Part shown: positions 24,737 through 34,047 of the stretch, one piece after another
How the letters are laid out: each line of letters starts with the position of its first letter
Numbering within the stretch: position 1 is the first letter of the stretch
DNA from: Bacteroidales bacterium
GTDB taxonomy: Bacteria; Bacteroidota; Bacteroidia; Bacteroidales; M50B96
Length of the DNA: 44,696 nt
Reading direction: 5' to 3'
NCBI GenBank assembly: GCA_021740905.1
Contig: JAIOYV010000056.1
Span: 1-44,696, forward strand
The notes under the pieces: model-generated
The model's input: the letters and a program-made list of their open reading frames with translations, nothing else
Databases searched by the model: none
Told to the model about the DNA's origin: nothing
Translations under genes and position numbers: made by a program

Positions 24737-26077
24737 ATGAAAAGAAATTTACTCAGTTTAGCCATTGTCCTGCTACTTGCTTCAACAGGATTTTCTCAAC
24801 AGGAAAAAGAAGATGAAGAAGAAATAAGAACAGGCCTGAATGTGGGTGGATTGCCTGTTATTGCCTTCGACAGTGACCTGGGCCTGCAATATGGTGCCCT
24901 GGCCAATCTCTATTTTTATGGCGATGGCAGCCAGTATCCTGAGTACCGGCACTCGCTTTATTTCGAAATTTCCCGTTTCACTAAAGGGAGTGGTATCAAC
25001 CGATTTTTCTACGACTCAAAATACCTGATTCCAAAAGTAAGGCTTACGGTCGACTTGAGTTATCTGACCGAACAAGCTCTCGATTTTTATGGGTTTAACG
25101 GCTATGAATCGGTCTATAACCCCGATTGGGTGGATGATTCGCAACCTGATGACGTGTATCAGTCGCGTCTGTTTTATCGCCATGCGCGGAACCGTTTTCG
25201 CTTGACAATGGATTTTCAGGGAAAACTAAAATTCGATCATTTGAATTGGAGCGCGGGCCTTGCTTTTTTTAATGATAAAATCGGATCGATTGATATTGAA
25301 AAATTCAACAAAGGAAAAGACGAAGAAGATAAATTGCCCGATATCGATGGCTTGTACGAAAAGTACATTCAATGGGGCATTATCCCGATCGACCAAGCCA
25401 AAGGGGGTAATACCAACTACCTGAAATTTGGCTTGGTGTACGACAGCCGCGACAATGAACCGAATCCGATGAAGGGTATCTGGACGGAGGCGATTGTTGT
25501 GACAGCACCATCGTTTATTGGGAATGATTTTCCACATACGAAATTCAAATTTTCGCATCGGCAATATTTTACATTGATACCTAAAAATTTGTCGTTGGCT
25601 TATCGTCTCGAATACCAGGGCACAATCGGCGGCACAGCCCCGTGGTTCATTCAACCGAATATTCATACACCCTATTTAAGGTCGGCCAATTCGGAAGGAT
25701 TGGGTGGCGGAAAAACCATGCGGGGCATCATGCGGAGCCGGGTGGTAGGCGATGCCATTGCCCTTGGAAATATCGAATTACGATGGAAATTTGCCCGCTT
25801 TCAATTCATCAAACAAAATTTCTACCTCGGCCTGAACCTGTTTTACGATGCCGGCCAGGTAGTGAAAGAAATTGATTATACGATCCCGCAAAGCCTTACA
25901 CCAAAAGTAAGAGAAGAGTATTTTAGCACCGATAAAGAAAAGTTGCACAGTTCGTATGGGCTTGGCCTGCGGATAGCCATGAACCAGAATTTCATTATCG
26001 CTGTTGATTATGGTCTTGCCCTCAACGAGCAAGATGGCAAAAGTGGCTTGTATATTGGGCTGAACTATCTGTTTTAG
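24737..26077 (+). CDS. BamA/TamA-type (Omp85-like) outer-membrane protein
   Basis: The protein has 446 residues. A Sec signal ends at 'TGFSQQ' (about 21), followed by a short acidic linker ('EKEDEEEIRTG'). The rest is a beta barrel of the bacterial surface antigen type. 'LKFGLVYDSRDNEPNPMKGIWTEAI' is the hallmark segment, 'EGLGGGKTMRGIMRSRVVGD' contains the lid-loop RG motif equivalent, and the protein ends in the aromatic strand 'SGLYIGLNYLF'. No POTRA domains are visible, so it is not BamA itself. It may be a lone Omp85-family channel or adhesin-like barrel. It is alone on its strand. Confidence 0.87.
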   Translation: MKRNLLSLAIVLLLASTGFSQQEKEDEEEIRTGLNVGGLPVIAFDSDLGLQYGALANLYFYGDGSQYPEYRHSLYFEISRFTKGSGINRFFYDSKYLIPKVRLTVDLSYLTEQALDFYGFNGYESVYNPDWVDDSQPDDVYQSRLFYRHARNRFRLTMDFQGKLKFDHLNWSAGLAFFNDKIGSIDIEKFNKGKDEEDKLPDIDGLYEKYIQWGIIPIDQAKGGNTNYLKFGLVYDSRDNEPNPMKGIWTEAIVVTAPSFIGNDFPHTKFKFSHRQYFTLIPKNLSLAYRLEYQGTIGGTAPWFIQPNIHTPYLRSANSEGLGGGKTMRGIMRSRVVGDAIALGNIELRWKFARFQFIKQNFYLGLNLFYDAGQVVKEIDYTIPQSLTPKVREEYFSTDKEKLHSSYGLGLRIAMNQNFIIAVDYGLALNEQDGKSGLYIGLNYLF

Positions 26078-26095
26078 AGTGATGACTTTTCTACC

Positions 26096-26308
26096 CTAAG
26101 TTTCATATTTCCGGATGGTGTTTTCCAAGTCATTTTCCAATTGCTCGATACTTAGAAATTCTGCTGTGCCATTCTCTATTTTTTCAAGCTCATTTTGCAA
26201 ATACTCTTGTATTGTGATATGCTCATTGCTTTCCCTGACAACCTGGATTTCTTCGTGATTGAAGCGTGCAAGAAACCACATAAGGTGCTTGTATATTTTG
26301 TCATCCAC
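26096..26308 (-). CDS. Small hypothetical protein, possibly antitoxin-like
   Basis: The protein has 70 residues with a GTG start at 26308; an in-frame stop lies 6 nt further upstream. It is helical and acidic. The C-terminal 'EFLSIEQLENDLENTIRKYE' resembles the tail of short antitoxins, but no toxin frame lies beside it and the match is weak. It is convergent with the Omp85-type gene, with an 18-nt gap. The coding call is moderate, and the function unknown. Confidence 0.5.
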   Translation of the reverse strand: MDDKIYKHLMWFLARFNHEEIQVVRESNEHITIQEYLQNELEKIENGTAEFLSIEQLENDLENTIRKYET

Positions 26309-26502
26309 TTTTAATCAAATAGTTTGCATACAATTAGTTTTCATCAAAGATACAGTTTCAGGAATTGTTATCTAAGTCATTTTTCAAGGGAAATTTTTAG
26401 TTGCTTCCTTGCCAAGCGATATTTGGAATCTGAGACATTCGGTACTTTTACTTACTACTCCCGCTATCGCACGAATTTGGTTTACCTGAGAATAATAATT
26501 TG

Positions 26503-28197
26503 CTATTTGGGCTCGAAATGTACCACATACCTAAATCCCAATGTGCAATAGGCACTATCGGGGTTTACAAACAATTTGGTCTGAGCGCCTTCCGTATTTT
26601 TTCCGAACCGATTTGAAAAACGCTCGTCGTACCAATTGGCTCCTCTTACCAATTTTCCATTTTTATCATTGCCTTTATCGTAGTAGGCTTCGATTTGCGC
26701 CAACAGCTTGACATCTTCTTCTTCAAAAGTAGACAGTAGATTCTGACGTAGTTCAAATATTGGCCCCCATTGTTCCGAATACGAATTTTTTAGCCACTCC
26801 GAAACATTTCCTCCAAGATAACAAATACCTAGATCATCTTGGTTTTGTAACACTAAAACGTTTTTCTCTTTCTTCCTAATTATTTTGACCGTGTGTGTAA
26901 AGATTGCTACGTCAATTACATAATTACCATCAAATTTTACTTGCCTTTTTAATAGATCAAATAACTGATCTTTCCGCTTTGTGATATAAGAAAGTTTCTG
27001 GGCACTGTCCGATTTTTCGATAATCGAAATTGCATTTGATTTCAATTTCAAATCACAAACCCATGTCTGATCAGTTAAGAATCCGTAGTTATTTGTGAAT
27101 AGCGTTGTTTGCTTATCGATCATTTCAGAGGTAGAGGCAAAGTCCCATTCAATTTCGGTTGGGAGATCGTAAGTGACGATCCAATTGATCCCCTTTTCAT
27201 CAAGCAATTTTTGATGTCTTTTCGTTCTCCAATCCAAATAAGCCAGGGCTTGCCAGTAAGTTATTCCGACAACCGGATAATCTCCGTAAGCAGGATGCCA
27301 AAAATAACAATTTGTAAAAGGCTCATTGAAAGAATAATGAAAATCATCAGTCCAACTTAAGGTATCGGGATATATATTAATTGTGGTAGAATCGTCAATG
27401 AATTTTCTATAATTGAGTCTTTCAGGATTGATCTCTCGCCTCCTATAGAATCGTTCATTTTCCTGAAGATACAAACCTGATGAATCTAATATTTCAGAAT
27501 CCCATGGGATTTTAATTTCCCAATTCAAATACATAATATTAGTTTTCAGACGGTCGGAACCGAGACCACTTTTTGTATTCCCAAATTGTGCTTGCCCGGC
27601 TTCATACAAAATGGTACGGGCAATCGAGTCCTTCACATAGCTTACAAACTCTCGGTACTCAGCATTGCTTACCTCAAATTTCCTGAAATAGAATGGTTGT
27701 AAATATTCATCTAAAGGGGCTTTGAAATTACTATCTAAAACCAGTTCAAGTTGGCCTGGGATCAACGTAATTTCGCTCGTGTCAATATACATCCGCAACG
27801 AATAGGGCAAGATTATACGAACCTCGGAGGAAGGTGATTCATAACACTTATTAAGATAAAAATAAGATTTACGATCCAGTTCCACCGAATAGTTTTCAAT
27901 GTAACTGTCCAATGGATTAAAATATACACAATCGTTTACTTTGGGTGGTTTCGTGGCATATTTCTGTTTCAGAAAAATGAAACTTGAGTCTGGCTTTATT
28001 TTATTGGAATCATTGATTTTCTGATTGATCCGAAAGTGCGAATTGTGAAAGTAAGAGTTCAAATCATGATTGTAAATTTCGACCCTCCTCTGGTCGCGAT
28101 ACTTTACATAAATGCCATTTGAATATTGGGGGAAAACGTCCTGACTAAAAAAGAATAAGATCAGGACGGAGCAGAAAAAAATACGGTATTTTGACAT
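26503..28197 (-). CDS. GldK/GldJ-like FGE-fold (SUMF1) exported protein
   Basis: The protein has 564 residues. A Sec signal ends at 'DVFPQYS' (about 24). Residues 25-180 are not recognised. From about 185 the protein follows the formylglycine-generating-enzyme fold as used in GldK/PorK and GldJ of the type IX secretion and gliding machinery: 'FEVSNAEYREFVSYVKDSIA', 'NERFYRRREINPERLNYRKF', 'WHPAYGDYPVVGITYWQALA', 'DLPTEIEWDFAS', 'GNVSEWLK' and 'LVRGANWYDERF'. Unlike true GldK/GldJ, no lipobox is seen and gldLMN do not follow. It is probably a periplasmic structural paralog. The FGE-related call is firm; the T9SS link is inferred. Confidence 0.8.
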   Translation of the reverse strand: MSKYRIFFCSVLILFFFSQDVFPQYSNGIYVKYRDQRRVEIYNHDLNSYFHNSHFRINQKINDSNKIKPDSSFIFLKQKYATKPPKVNDCVYFNPLDSYIENYSVELDRKSYFYLNKCYESPSSEVRIILPYSLRMYIDTSEITLIPGQLELVLDSNFKAPLDEYLQPFYFRKFEVSNAEYREFVSYVKDSIARTILYEAGQAQFGNTKSGLGSDRLKTNIMYLNWEIKIPWDSEILDSSGLYLQENERFYRRREINPERLNYRKFIDDSTTINIYPDTLSWTDDFHYSFNEPFTNCYFWHPAYGDYPVVGITYWQALAYLDWRTKRHQKLLDEKGINWIVTYDLPTEIEWDFASTSEMIDKQTTLFTNNYGFLTDQTWVCDLKLKSNAISIIEKSDSAQKLSYITKRKDQLFDLLKRQVKFDGNYVIDVAIFTHTVKIIRKKEKNVLVLQNQDDLGICYLGGNVSEWLKNSYSEQWGPIFELRQNLLSTFEEEDVKLLAQIEAYYDKGNDKNGKLVRGANWYDERFSNRFGKNTEGAQTKLFVNPDSAYCTLGFRYVVHFEPK

Positions 28198-28349
28198 AAC
28201 TTATGAGTTTTAGTTACCAAAATTCAACTTGAAGTATTTGGAAATTCCTTGTCTTACTTGAGTCAGTTGTGTCTATATTGATTCTATTTCCAAGCTATAA
28301 AAACCGGATTTTTATCATATTTATTGTACAATAAAAAAAAGGAACAGGC

Positions 28350-29228
28350 CTACTCATCATACCCAAAGCCTTTCAAAACCCGTTCTTTATCCCGCCAGTC
28401 TTTGTTTACTTTTACGTAGGTTTCGAGGAAGACCTGTTTCTCGAAAAAGTCTTCGATGTCTTTGCGGGCTTGGGTGCCCACACGTTTGAGCATCTTTCCC
28501 TGGTGCCCTATTATGATGCCTTTTTGCGAGTCGCGAGCCACATAAATAATACACCTTATGTTGATGATCTTTTCGGTTTCCTTGAATTCTTCCACTTCCA
28601 CCTCTACCGAATAGGGGATTTCCTTTGTGTAATTGGTGAGGATCTTTTCGCGGATGATTTCCTGTACAAAAAAGCGTTCCGATTTATTGGTCAAATCCTC
28701 TTTAGGGTAAAAGGCTTCTCCTTCGGGCAAATAGTGCATAATCCGGTCGAACAAAATACCCACGTTGAATTTTTCTTTGGCCGACATGGGAATGATCTCT
28801 GCCTTTGGCAAAAGAGTTTTCCATTTATTCACCAGAGCTTGCACAATTTCCTGGTCCGACAGGTCTATCTTGTTTATAAGCAAAAGGATGGGCACGTTCA
28901 AATCCTGGATACGTTGAAGATAATCGGGATTCTTATCCACCTTCTCGACAACATCTGTTACATAGATAATTACATCGGCATCTTTCAAGGCAGATGAAAC
29001 GTATTTCATCATGGCCTCCTGAAGTTTGTAGTTGGGTTTTAATATACCGGGTGTGTCGGAATATACGATTTGAAAATCATCACCGCTCACAATGCCCATG
29101 ATCCGGTGCCGGGTGGTTTGCGATTTCGAGGTAATAATGGAAAGCTTTTCGCCCACCAGTTCGTTCATAATGGTCGACTTACCCACGTTGGGGTTTCCTA
29201 TGATATTGACAAATCCTGATTTATGCAC
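28350..29228 (-). CDS. era: Ribosome-assembly GTPase Era
   Basis: The protein has 292 residues. GTPase motifs are G1 'GNPNVGKST', G3 'DTPG', G4 'NKID' and G5 'MSAKE'. A C-terminal KH domain carries the RNA-binding 'GIIIGHQGKMLKRVGTQARKD'. Era binds the 3' end of 16S rRNA during 30S maturation. Length and motifs are standard. It follows the PD-(D/E)XK gene on the same strand, with 82 nt between them. Confidence 0.97.
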   Translation of the reverse strand: MHKSGFVNIIGNPNVGKSTIMNELVGEKLSIITSKSQTTRHRIMGIVSGDDFQIVYSDTPGILKPNYKLQEAMMKYVSSALKDADVIIYVTDVVEKVDKNPDYLQRIQDLNVPILLLINKIDLSDQEIVQALVNKWKTLLPKAEIIPMSAKEKFNVGILFDRIMHYLPEGEAFYPKEDLTNKSERFFVQEIIREKILTNYTKEIPYSVEVEVEEFKETEKIINIRCIIYVARDSQKGIIIGHQGKMLKRVGTQARKDIEDFFEKQVFLETYVKVNKDWRDKERVLKGFGYDE

Positions 29229-29310
29229 TTTTCGTAGATTTAAAAGCGCAAAGTTAATACTAAAAAATTGGCTACGGAAGGCGAATGAAAATCGGGGGCC
29301 TTTGTTTGAT

Positions 29311-30174
29311 TTATTTTTTATTTAAAAGCTTTTTCAATTCTTCGATTTCTCTGTCTTTCTCCGAAAGAAGAATATCTTTTTTTGCCAGCGATTCGGCCAG
29401 GTTTTCTATCTCTCGTTCCTTTTCTTCCAATTCAGCCAGTATTTCATCTTCAATGTCCATTATCAATTGTACTTCTTCATCGGCCATGGCTATTTGGAGT
29501 TTGCGAACAATATCCCGAAATTCATCAGGATAATCTTCTTCGTTAATATTCAAAATGTGGTCACTTTCTTTTAAACTTTGGTCGAATACGCTTAACAACT
29601 TCTCCAACTCGTTTCTGCGGTTGTCCTTTAAATATGGGATTTGTATCACAAAGCTGTTGTGGGTAAGGCTTTCGATAAATTCTTCTTTTTCGTGCAAGCT
29701 GTCGCCAGTAGCCACATCAATGTATGTCCTGTTTACTTTTATTACCGGGGCACTGACAAAATCTAATTTGTGTCCTAAAAAATAGATGGTCACTATGGGG
29801 ATTGCCGATTTCCGCCTATTGGTATCGTTTTCTGTTATGTTTTTTGGCGATTGGTATTGTTGGCCCAAGTACCGCCTAAACCGCATGATATCAGTTGGGA
29901 ACTTTGCTTTTTGGATTTCAATAAGCACTTGCCGGAATTGGCCTTTCGGGGTTTTTATTTTGGCGGCAAAATCCAAACGATAAACCGTAAACGATGCCTT
30001 CGATTTCTCTTTGTCTTTTTTAGGCCGCCCCACTTTTACGGTTTGTTCTTGTGGTTGAAATTCCAAGGATTCGACTTCCTCGCCAATAATCTTTGAGATC
30101 ATTAGTTTGGCAATCTTGTTATCATCCATCAGGTATTTAAAAACCACATCATATATTGGGTTCGCAATTCGCAT
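29311..30174 (-). CDS. PD-(D/E)XK nuclease-family protein (PF12784/Rpn-like) with C-terminal coiled coil
   Basis: The protein has 287 residues. The N-terminus 'MRIANPIYDVVFKYLMDD' is the family's usual opening. The nuclease core is seen as 'YRLDFAAKI' (metal Asp) followed by 'VLIEIQKAK', an ExQK form of the ExK motif common in these families. A glycine/lysine-rich insert ('VGRPKKDKEKSK') precedes it. The last 60 residues form a coiled coil ('EEKEREIENLAESLAKKDIL'). Members are called PD-(D/E)XK transposases or Rpn nucleases and may promote RecA-independent recombination. It is full length, with no terminal repeats recognised. Confidence 0.85.
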   Translation of the reverse strand: MRIANPIYDVVFKYLMDDNKIAKLMISKIIGEEVESLEFQPQEQTVKVGRPKKDKEKSKASFTVYRLDFAAKIKTPKGQFRQVLIEIQKAKFPTDIMRFRRYLGQQYQSPKNITENDTNRRKSAIPIVTIYFLGHKLDFVSAPVIKVNRTYIDVATGDSLHEKEEFIESLTHNSFVIQIPYLKDNRRNELEKLLSVFDQSLKESDHILNINEEDYPDEFRDIVRKLQIAMADEEVQLIMDIEDEILAELEEKEREIENLAESLAKKDILLSEKDREIEELKKLLNKK

Positions 30175-30466
30175 TGTTTTATCTTTTTATGCAAATATAA
30201 GGATAAATTTTTGTTGTCCTTTTATTTTGAAGTTCTATTATCTATACAGATCAGGGCTTTGATTAGCCTAATGGGTAGCACACAAACCTATATCGCACAG
30301 GCTTTTTATCTCCCATTTCTAAACTCGTAATAATCCCATAGATTCCAGTTCATTGTTTCAATTGTCTTGTCGTACGACGATAATAAATAGGATAGGTAAA
30401 CTATCAGAAAAAACATCTTGTGTTCTGCCATTGAATAGACATTTGTCCCTAGATCATTGATGATTG

Positions 30467-31297
30467 TTACTTTTCAGGAACAGCATATTCAAGCGGGTAT
30501 TTCACCCCCTCCCAAGTATCGAGATAGGCTTTTACGCTACCAACAATAATCCGGGCTTCAACCATAACAGGTATCTTGTTGGCATCGTTGGTTACCCAAA
30601 CAAACATATCTTCGCCACCGTCGAAAATTGTCCCTTCCACCAATAAGGCAGAAAATTTAAGGCAGTTCCAGATCCGCTCTTTTCTATCTTCGATTGTTTC
30701 CTGGCCCAGATAGCGAATATAAATATGAAAGTATTCGCCTCCAAGTATGATAGAAACCGGAATGGTATCGTTCACTTGCATAGTTGAAAAATCCATGTTG
30801 CGGACAAAGTAGGTGGCCGTGAGCACATCCATAGCCCCGGGTTTAAGATCGAATGTATCACGATGAAAAGGTTTGCTGGAGTTTTCAAGGCTTCCATATA
30901 GTTTCTTTTTACCATAATCGAAAACATAATGGTTGTGCAATTCGTAGCCATCCTCATACGTGTCGCGATTATGCTGAAAAGGCCGTAAAGCACTTTCATC
31001 GACGATTGATGAATAAATGCCCCTCACTTTAAAAATCCAGTCGTAATTGGGAAGGGTTGTTCCAAAACTTTCCAGTTGTAGACCTCCTTCTTCCAAGTGG
31101 CTTTTCTTGTCAGTTTTAAAATAGACCTCCCCGGCCTCCAACCAAATAAAACCCCAGTTGTAAAATACATTGTATTCAACATATTCATGGTCGGTAAAGG
31201 CAAAATCGGCACTGTTTTGGGCTGCCAATGTAGAAACCGGCAACAGCCATACCATCAACAGAAAACGTTTAATATATATCGAAATCACTCGTTTCAT
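30467..31297 (-). CDS. Exported DUF3108-family protein
   Basis: The protein has 276 residues. A signal peptide ends at 'LAAQNSAD' (about 26). 'EYVEYNVFYNWGFIWLEAGE' at the mature start and 'FVWVTNDANKIPVMVEARII' near the end are the DUF3108 pattern: a beta-rich periplasmic protein in which 'Y.v.y...l..G' opens and 'w.s.d....P......' closes. Family function is unknown. It stands alone, with 293 nt of gene-free DNA on its 3' side (30175-30466) where I see nothing recognisable. Confidence 0.85.
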   Translation of the reverse strand: MKRVISIYIKRFLLMVWLLPVSTLAAQNSADFAFTDHEYVEYNVFYNWGFIWLEAGEVYFKTDKKSHLEEGGLQLESFGTTLPNYDWIFKVRGIYSSIVDESALRPFQHNRDTYEDGYELHNHYVFDYGKKKLYGSLENSSKPFHRDTFDLKPGAMDVLTATYFVRNMDFSTMQVNDTIPVSIILGGEYFHIYIRYLGQETIEDRKERIWNCLKFSALLVEGTIFDGGEDMFVWVTNDANKIPVMVEARIIVGSVKAYLDTWEGVKYPLEYAVPEK

Positions 31298-31366
31298 CCA
31301 CTCAGAAAATTGGGATGGCTAAATTATGAATAAATGGGATTTTTTTAAAGGGTTTGATGAATAAAT

Positions 31367-31443
31367 AGGGAATTGAGAAATTTGAGAATATAGAATTTAG
31401 GAAATTGCGGAATTAGTAAATTGAGGAATTGAGGGCATTTAGG
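31367..31443. repeat. Left arm of an inverted short-word repeat element
   Basis: Repeated GGAATTGAGAAATT / AATTGAGGAATTGAGG words. The reverse-complement words reappear at 31857-31900, so the 530-nt segment between DUF3108 and pta is bounded by inverted arms. The rest of the 31298-32001 gap holds no supported gene. Confidence 0.65.
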
Positions 31444-31663
31444 GAAACTTCCAAAATAACTTATGCCGTCTTTTTTTCCGCCCCCCTCCCCCACGGGTAC
31501 CCTGTCTTTCCGAGTGAGGAATCTCTTTCATTTCACATGGCGGCCAATTGTCCTGAGTTGTGCCTGCCAATAACAGTTTCTTGTATAAGCCTGTATGTAA
31601 GTACGTATGAAAATATTTGATTTCAGAACAAGGATCAATCCCAAATAAAAATCGGGACAGGCT

Positions 31664-31737
31664 GATTTTTGATTTATGATCTGGTGGTTAGTACCACAAA
31701 TCTTATATCTAAAACCGTTAATCATCAATCTTAAATC
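31664..31737. repeat. Nested inverted repeat in the DUF3108-pta gap
   Basis: GATTTTTGATTTATGAT (31664-31680) faces its imperfect reverse complement ATCATCAATCTTAAATC (31721-31737). A perfect GTGGT-TAGT-ACCAC hairpin (31684-31697) lies near the centre. Confidence 0.55.
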
Positions 31738-31856
31738 TTTTCTTTTTGTCATTTCTCTGGTGCGCATTATTTTTTGTCTTCTGGCTCTGAATGAAAGTTT
31801 TCGTTTTAGGAGGGCGCGGGGGTAAAGTTATTTTGTACCTTCCACTTAGTGATTCG

Positions 31857-31900
31857 ACCCTATTACCTCAATCCCCTAATTTCTCAATTCCTCATGCCCC
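31857..31900. repeat. Right arm of the inverted short-word repeat element
   Basis: CCTCAATCCCCTAATTTCTC and AATTCCTCATGCCCC are the reverse complement of words in the arm at 31367-31443. Confidence 0.65.
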
Positions 31901-32001
31901 AGATTATGCTGATATAAATCATATAAAAAATAGGATTATTATCTAACAATTGAACTAATTTTGCCAAAGTTTGAACACGATACTTAAAAGATTGATATAC
32001 A

Positions 32002-33003
32002 ATGGAATTTATGTTTAAAATCAGGGCAAAGGCCAAAATGCTGCAAAAGCGAATTGTATTGCCCGAAAGCCTGGAAGAAAGAACTTTGACTGCTGCCAAT
32101 ATTCTTCTGAAAGAAGAAATAGCCAGAATTGTGCTGATTGGTAAAAAAGAAGCGATTCTCGAAAAGGCAAAATCGTTGAACCTCGACAGCATCGACAAGG
32201 CTCAAATTATAGACCCCGACACTTACGAAAAATTGGATGCTTATGCCAAGCTAATGGTCGAAATGCGCGGATCGAAAGGGGTAACTTACGAAAAAGCACG
32301 CGAGCTTTTAAAAGACCCGCTCTATCTATCGACCTTGATGATCAAATCTGGAGATGCTGATGGCGAAGTGGCCGGTGCTCAAAACAATACAGGAGATGTA
32401 CTCCGCCCCGCTTTTCAATATGTAAAAACATTACCTGGCATTAGTGTGGTTTCCGGAGCGTTTATCATGGTTTTGAAAGATAAGGAATTTGGCGAAGATG
32501 GCCTGATGGTGTTTGCAGATTGTGCTGTTCATCCCAACCCGACGGCAAGCGAATTAGCTGAAATTGCTGTTGCTACTGGTCGCACGACACGCGCCATTGC
32601 TGGTTTCGAACCTCGCATAGCCATGTTGAGCTTTTCGACAAAAGGAAGCGCAAAACACGAGATGGTCGACAAAGTAGTGGAAGCTACCCGCCTGGCCCGC
32701 GAAATGGCCCCCGATCTAAAAATTGATGGCGAACTCCAGGCCGATGCTGCCATCATTGCGGCCATTGGGCAAAAGAAAGCCCCGGGCAGCCAAATTGCAG
32801 GTAAGGCCAATGTCCTTGTATTCCCAACCCTCGAAACCGGGAATATCTGTTACAAGCTTGTCCAACGTTTGGCCCATGCCGAAGCAATAGGGCCTGTACT
32901 TCAGGGAATGGCTGCGCCGATCAACGATTTGTCGCGGGGTTGCTCGGTCGACGATATTGTTCAATTGGTAGCCATTACAGCCAATCAGGCCGGAGGAATG
33001 TAA
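32002..33003 (+). CDS. pta: Phosphate acetyltransferase
   Basis: The protein has 333 residues, the size of single-domain Pta. It converts acetyl-CoA and phosphate to acetyl phosphate. Family segments are present: 'KRIVLPESLEERTLTAA', 'DADGEVAGAQNNTGDVLRPA', 'FADCAVHPNPTASELAEIA', 'MLSFSTKGSAKHEMVDKV' and 'DGELQADAAI', ending in 'NVLVFPTLETGNICYKLVQR'. The sequence clearly separates it from the shorter Ptb encoded downstream. Met4 is an alternative start. A -7-like TAATTTTG lies at 31956-31963 without a clear -33 box. It is the first gene of the pta - dehydrogenase - ackA - ptb - buk block. Confidence 0.95.
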   Translation: MEFMFKIRAKAKMLQKRIVLPESLEERTLTAANILLKEEIARIVLIGKKEAILEKAKSLNLDSIDKAQIIDPDTYEKLDAYAKLMVEMRGSKGVTYEKARELLKDPLYLSTLMIKSGDADGEVAGAQNNTGDVLRPAFQYVKTLPGISVVSGAFIMVLKDKEFGEDGLMVFADCAVHPNPTASELAEIAVATGRTTRAIAGFEPRIAMLSFSTKGSAKHEMVDKVVEATRLAREMAPDLKIDGELQADAAIIAAIGQKKAPGSQIAGKANVLVFPTLETGNICYKLVQRLAHAEAIGPVLQGMAAPINDLSRGCSVDDIVQLVAITANQAGGM

Positions 33004-33059
33004 AAAGAAAGATTTATCGGTATAGAATTCAACAGAATAAAAAATTAAATAGATAGAAG

Positions 33060-34031
33060 ATGGCAGAATATAAGGAACCAATCGAGAACTATTCGCTCGG
33101 AAAAAGTACTCCACAAAAGGGTTCATTGTCGAAAGTGGGTGTTATTGGTTGTGGCACAATGGGGCAGGAAATAAGCCTTCACATCAGCCAATGCGGCCTG
33201 GAAGTGATTTTTATCGACCTTTCCGATGAAATTATTAAAAGTGTATTTGAATCGTTCGACCAAAGCCTTGATGAGGTTATCAACCATTGGGGCCTTACAC
33301 AAAGTGAGAAAAGGGCAATTCTCCAACGAATTAAAGGCTCGACCGACTACAACGATTTAAAGGATTGCGAGTTGGTTATTGAAACTATCCACAGTCGAAA
33401 GTCAGGAACAAGCAAAGAAATCAGGAAAGAGGTATTTAAAAATATTGAAGCCGTGGTTTCACCTACAGCAGTGATTACTTCAAACGTGGCCACCATCATG
33501 ATTTCTGAATTAGCTTCTGTGTTAAAACATCCCGAGCGTGCAGTAGGTACCCATTTTATTCTCCCCGTAAGCAAGGTTAAAATCATTGAAGTAGCCCGTG
33601 GTTCGCAGTCCAACGAAGAATCGTATGAGTTGGTGAAGAAATTTGCCAGGATGATCCAGAAAAAAGTAATTACGGTAAACGAATCGCCCGGAAGCGTCCA
33701 TACCCGTATGGTTGCCCCTATGATAAACGAAGCCTGCGAAATTTTGATGGAAGGCGTAGCTTCTGTCAGGGATATTGATGAAACCATGAAACAAGCTACC
33801 GGGTTCCAGTTTGGCCCCTTCGAAATGGCTGACCGCATTGGCCTTGATAAATTATTGAAATGGATGGACAACCTGTATTCGGAATTTGGCGAAAGCAAAT
33901 ACAAGGCCTCGCCCGTGATTAAGCGCTTAGTACGGGTAAACCACATTGGCCGCATGGTTGGTGTAGGTTTTTACAAGTATGTGAATGGGGTTGCCACCGA
34001 GGAAACAGTAACGTGTGCCGAAATTAGATAA
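33060..34031 (+). CDS. Divergent 3-hydroxyacyl-CoA dehydrogenase-family protein
   Basis: The protein has 323 residues, about 40 longer than Clostridium Hbd. The Rossmann NAD site is 'KVGVIGCGTMGQEISL' (from about residue 25). The His-Glu pair of the family is kept (His165 in 'VGTHFILP', Glu177 in 'IIEVARG'), and the C-terminal domain matches well ('PMINEACEILMEGVASVRDI', 'HIGRMVGVGFYKY'). The 'SNTSS' serine motif is replaced by 'SNVAT' (141-145), and the Asn of 'PGFVVNR' by Thr215 ('PGSVHTR'). The gene is 57 nt after pta and 17 nt before ackA, so co-transcription is likely. It may reduce acetoacetyl-CoA toward butyrate, but the altered residues leave the substrate open. Confidence 0.87.
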   Translation: MAEYKEPIENYSLGKSTPQKGSLSKVGVIGCGTMGQEISLHISQCGLEVIFIDLSDEIIKSVFESFDQSLDEVINHWGLTQSEKRAILQRIKGSTDYNDLKDCELVIETIHSRKSGTSKEIRKEVFKNIEAVVSPTAVITSNVATIMISELASVLKHPERAVGTHFILPVSKVKIIEVARGSQSNEESYELVKKFARMIQKKVITVNESPGSVHTRMVAPMINEACEILMEGVASVRDIDETMKQATGFQFGPFEMADRIGLDKLLKWMDNLYSEFGESKYKASPVIKRLVRVNHIGRMVGVGFYKYVNGVATEETVTCAEIR

Positions 34032-34047
34032 GTAAAAAAAGATCAAA

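Noticed and set aside
28321-28350. T-rich stretch after era as a terminator
   Set aside because: The era stop codon leaves no room for a GC-rich stem before the T run; only the short AGGCCT palindrome is present.
29311-30174. Active transposon encoding the PD-(D/E)XK protein
   Set aside because: No terminal inverted repeats or target-site duplication could be seen around it; reported only as a resident gene.
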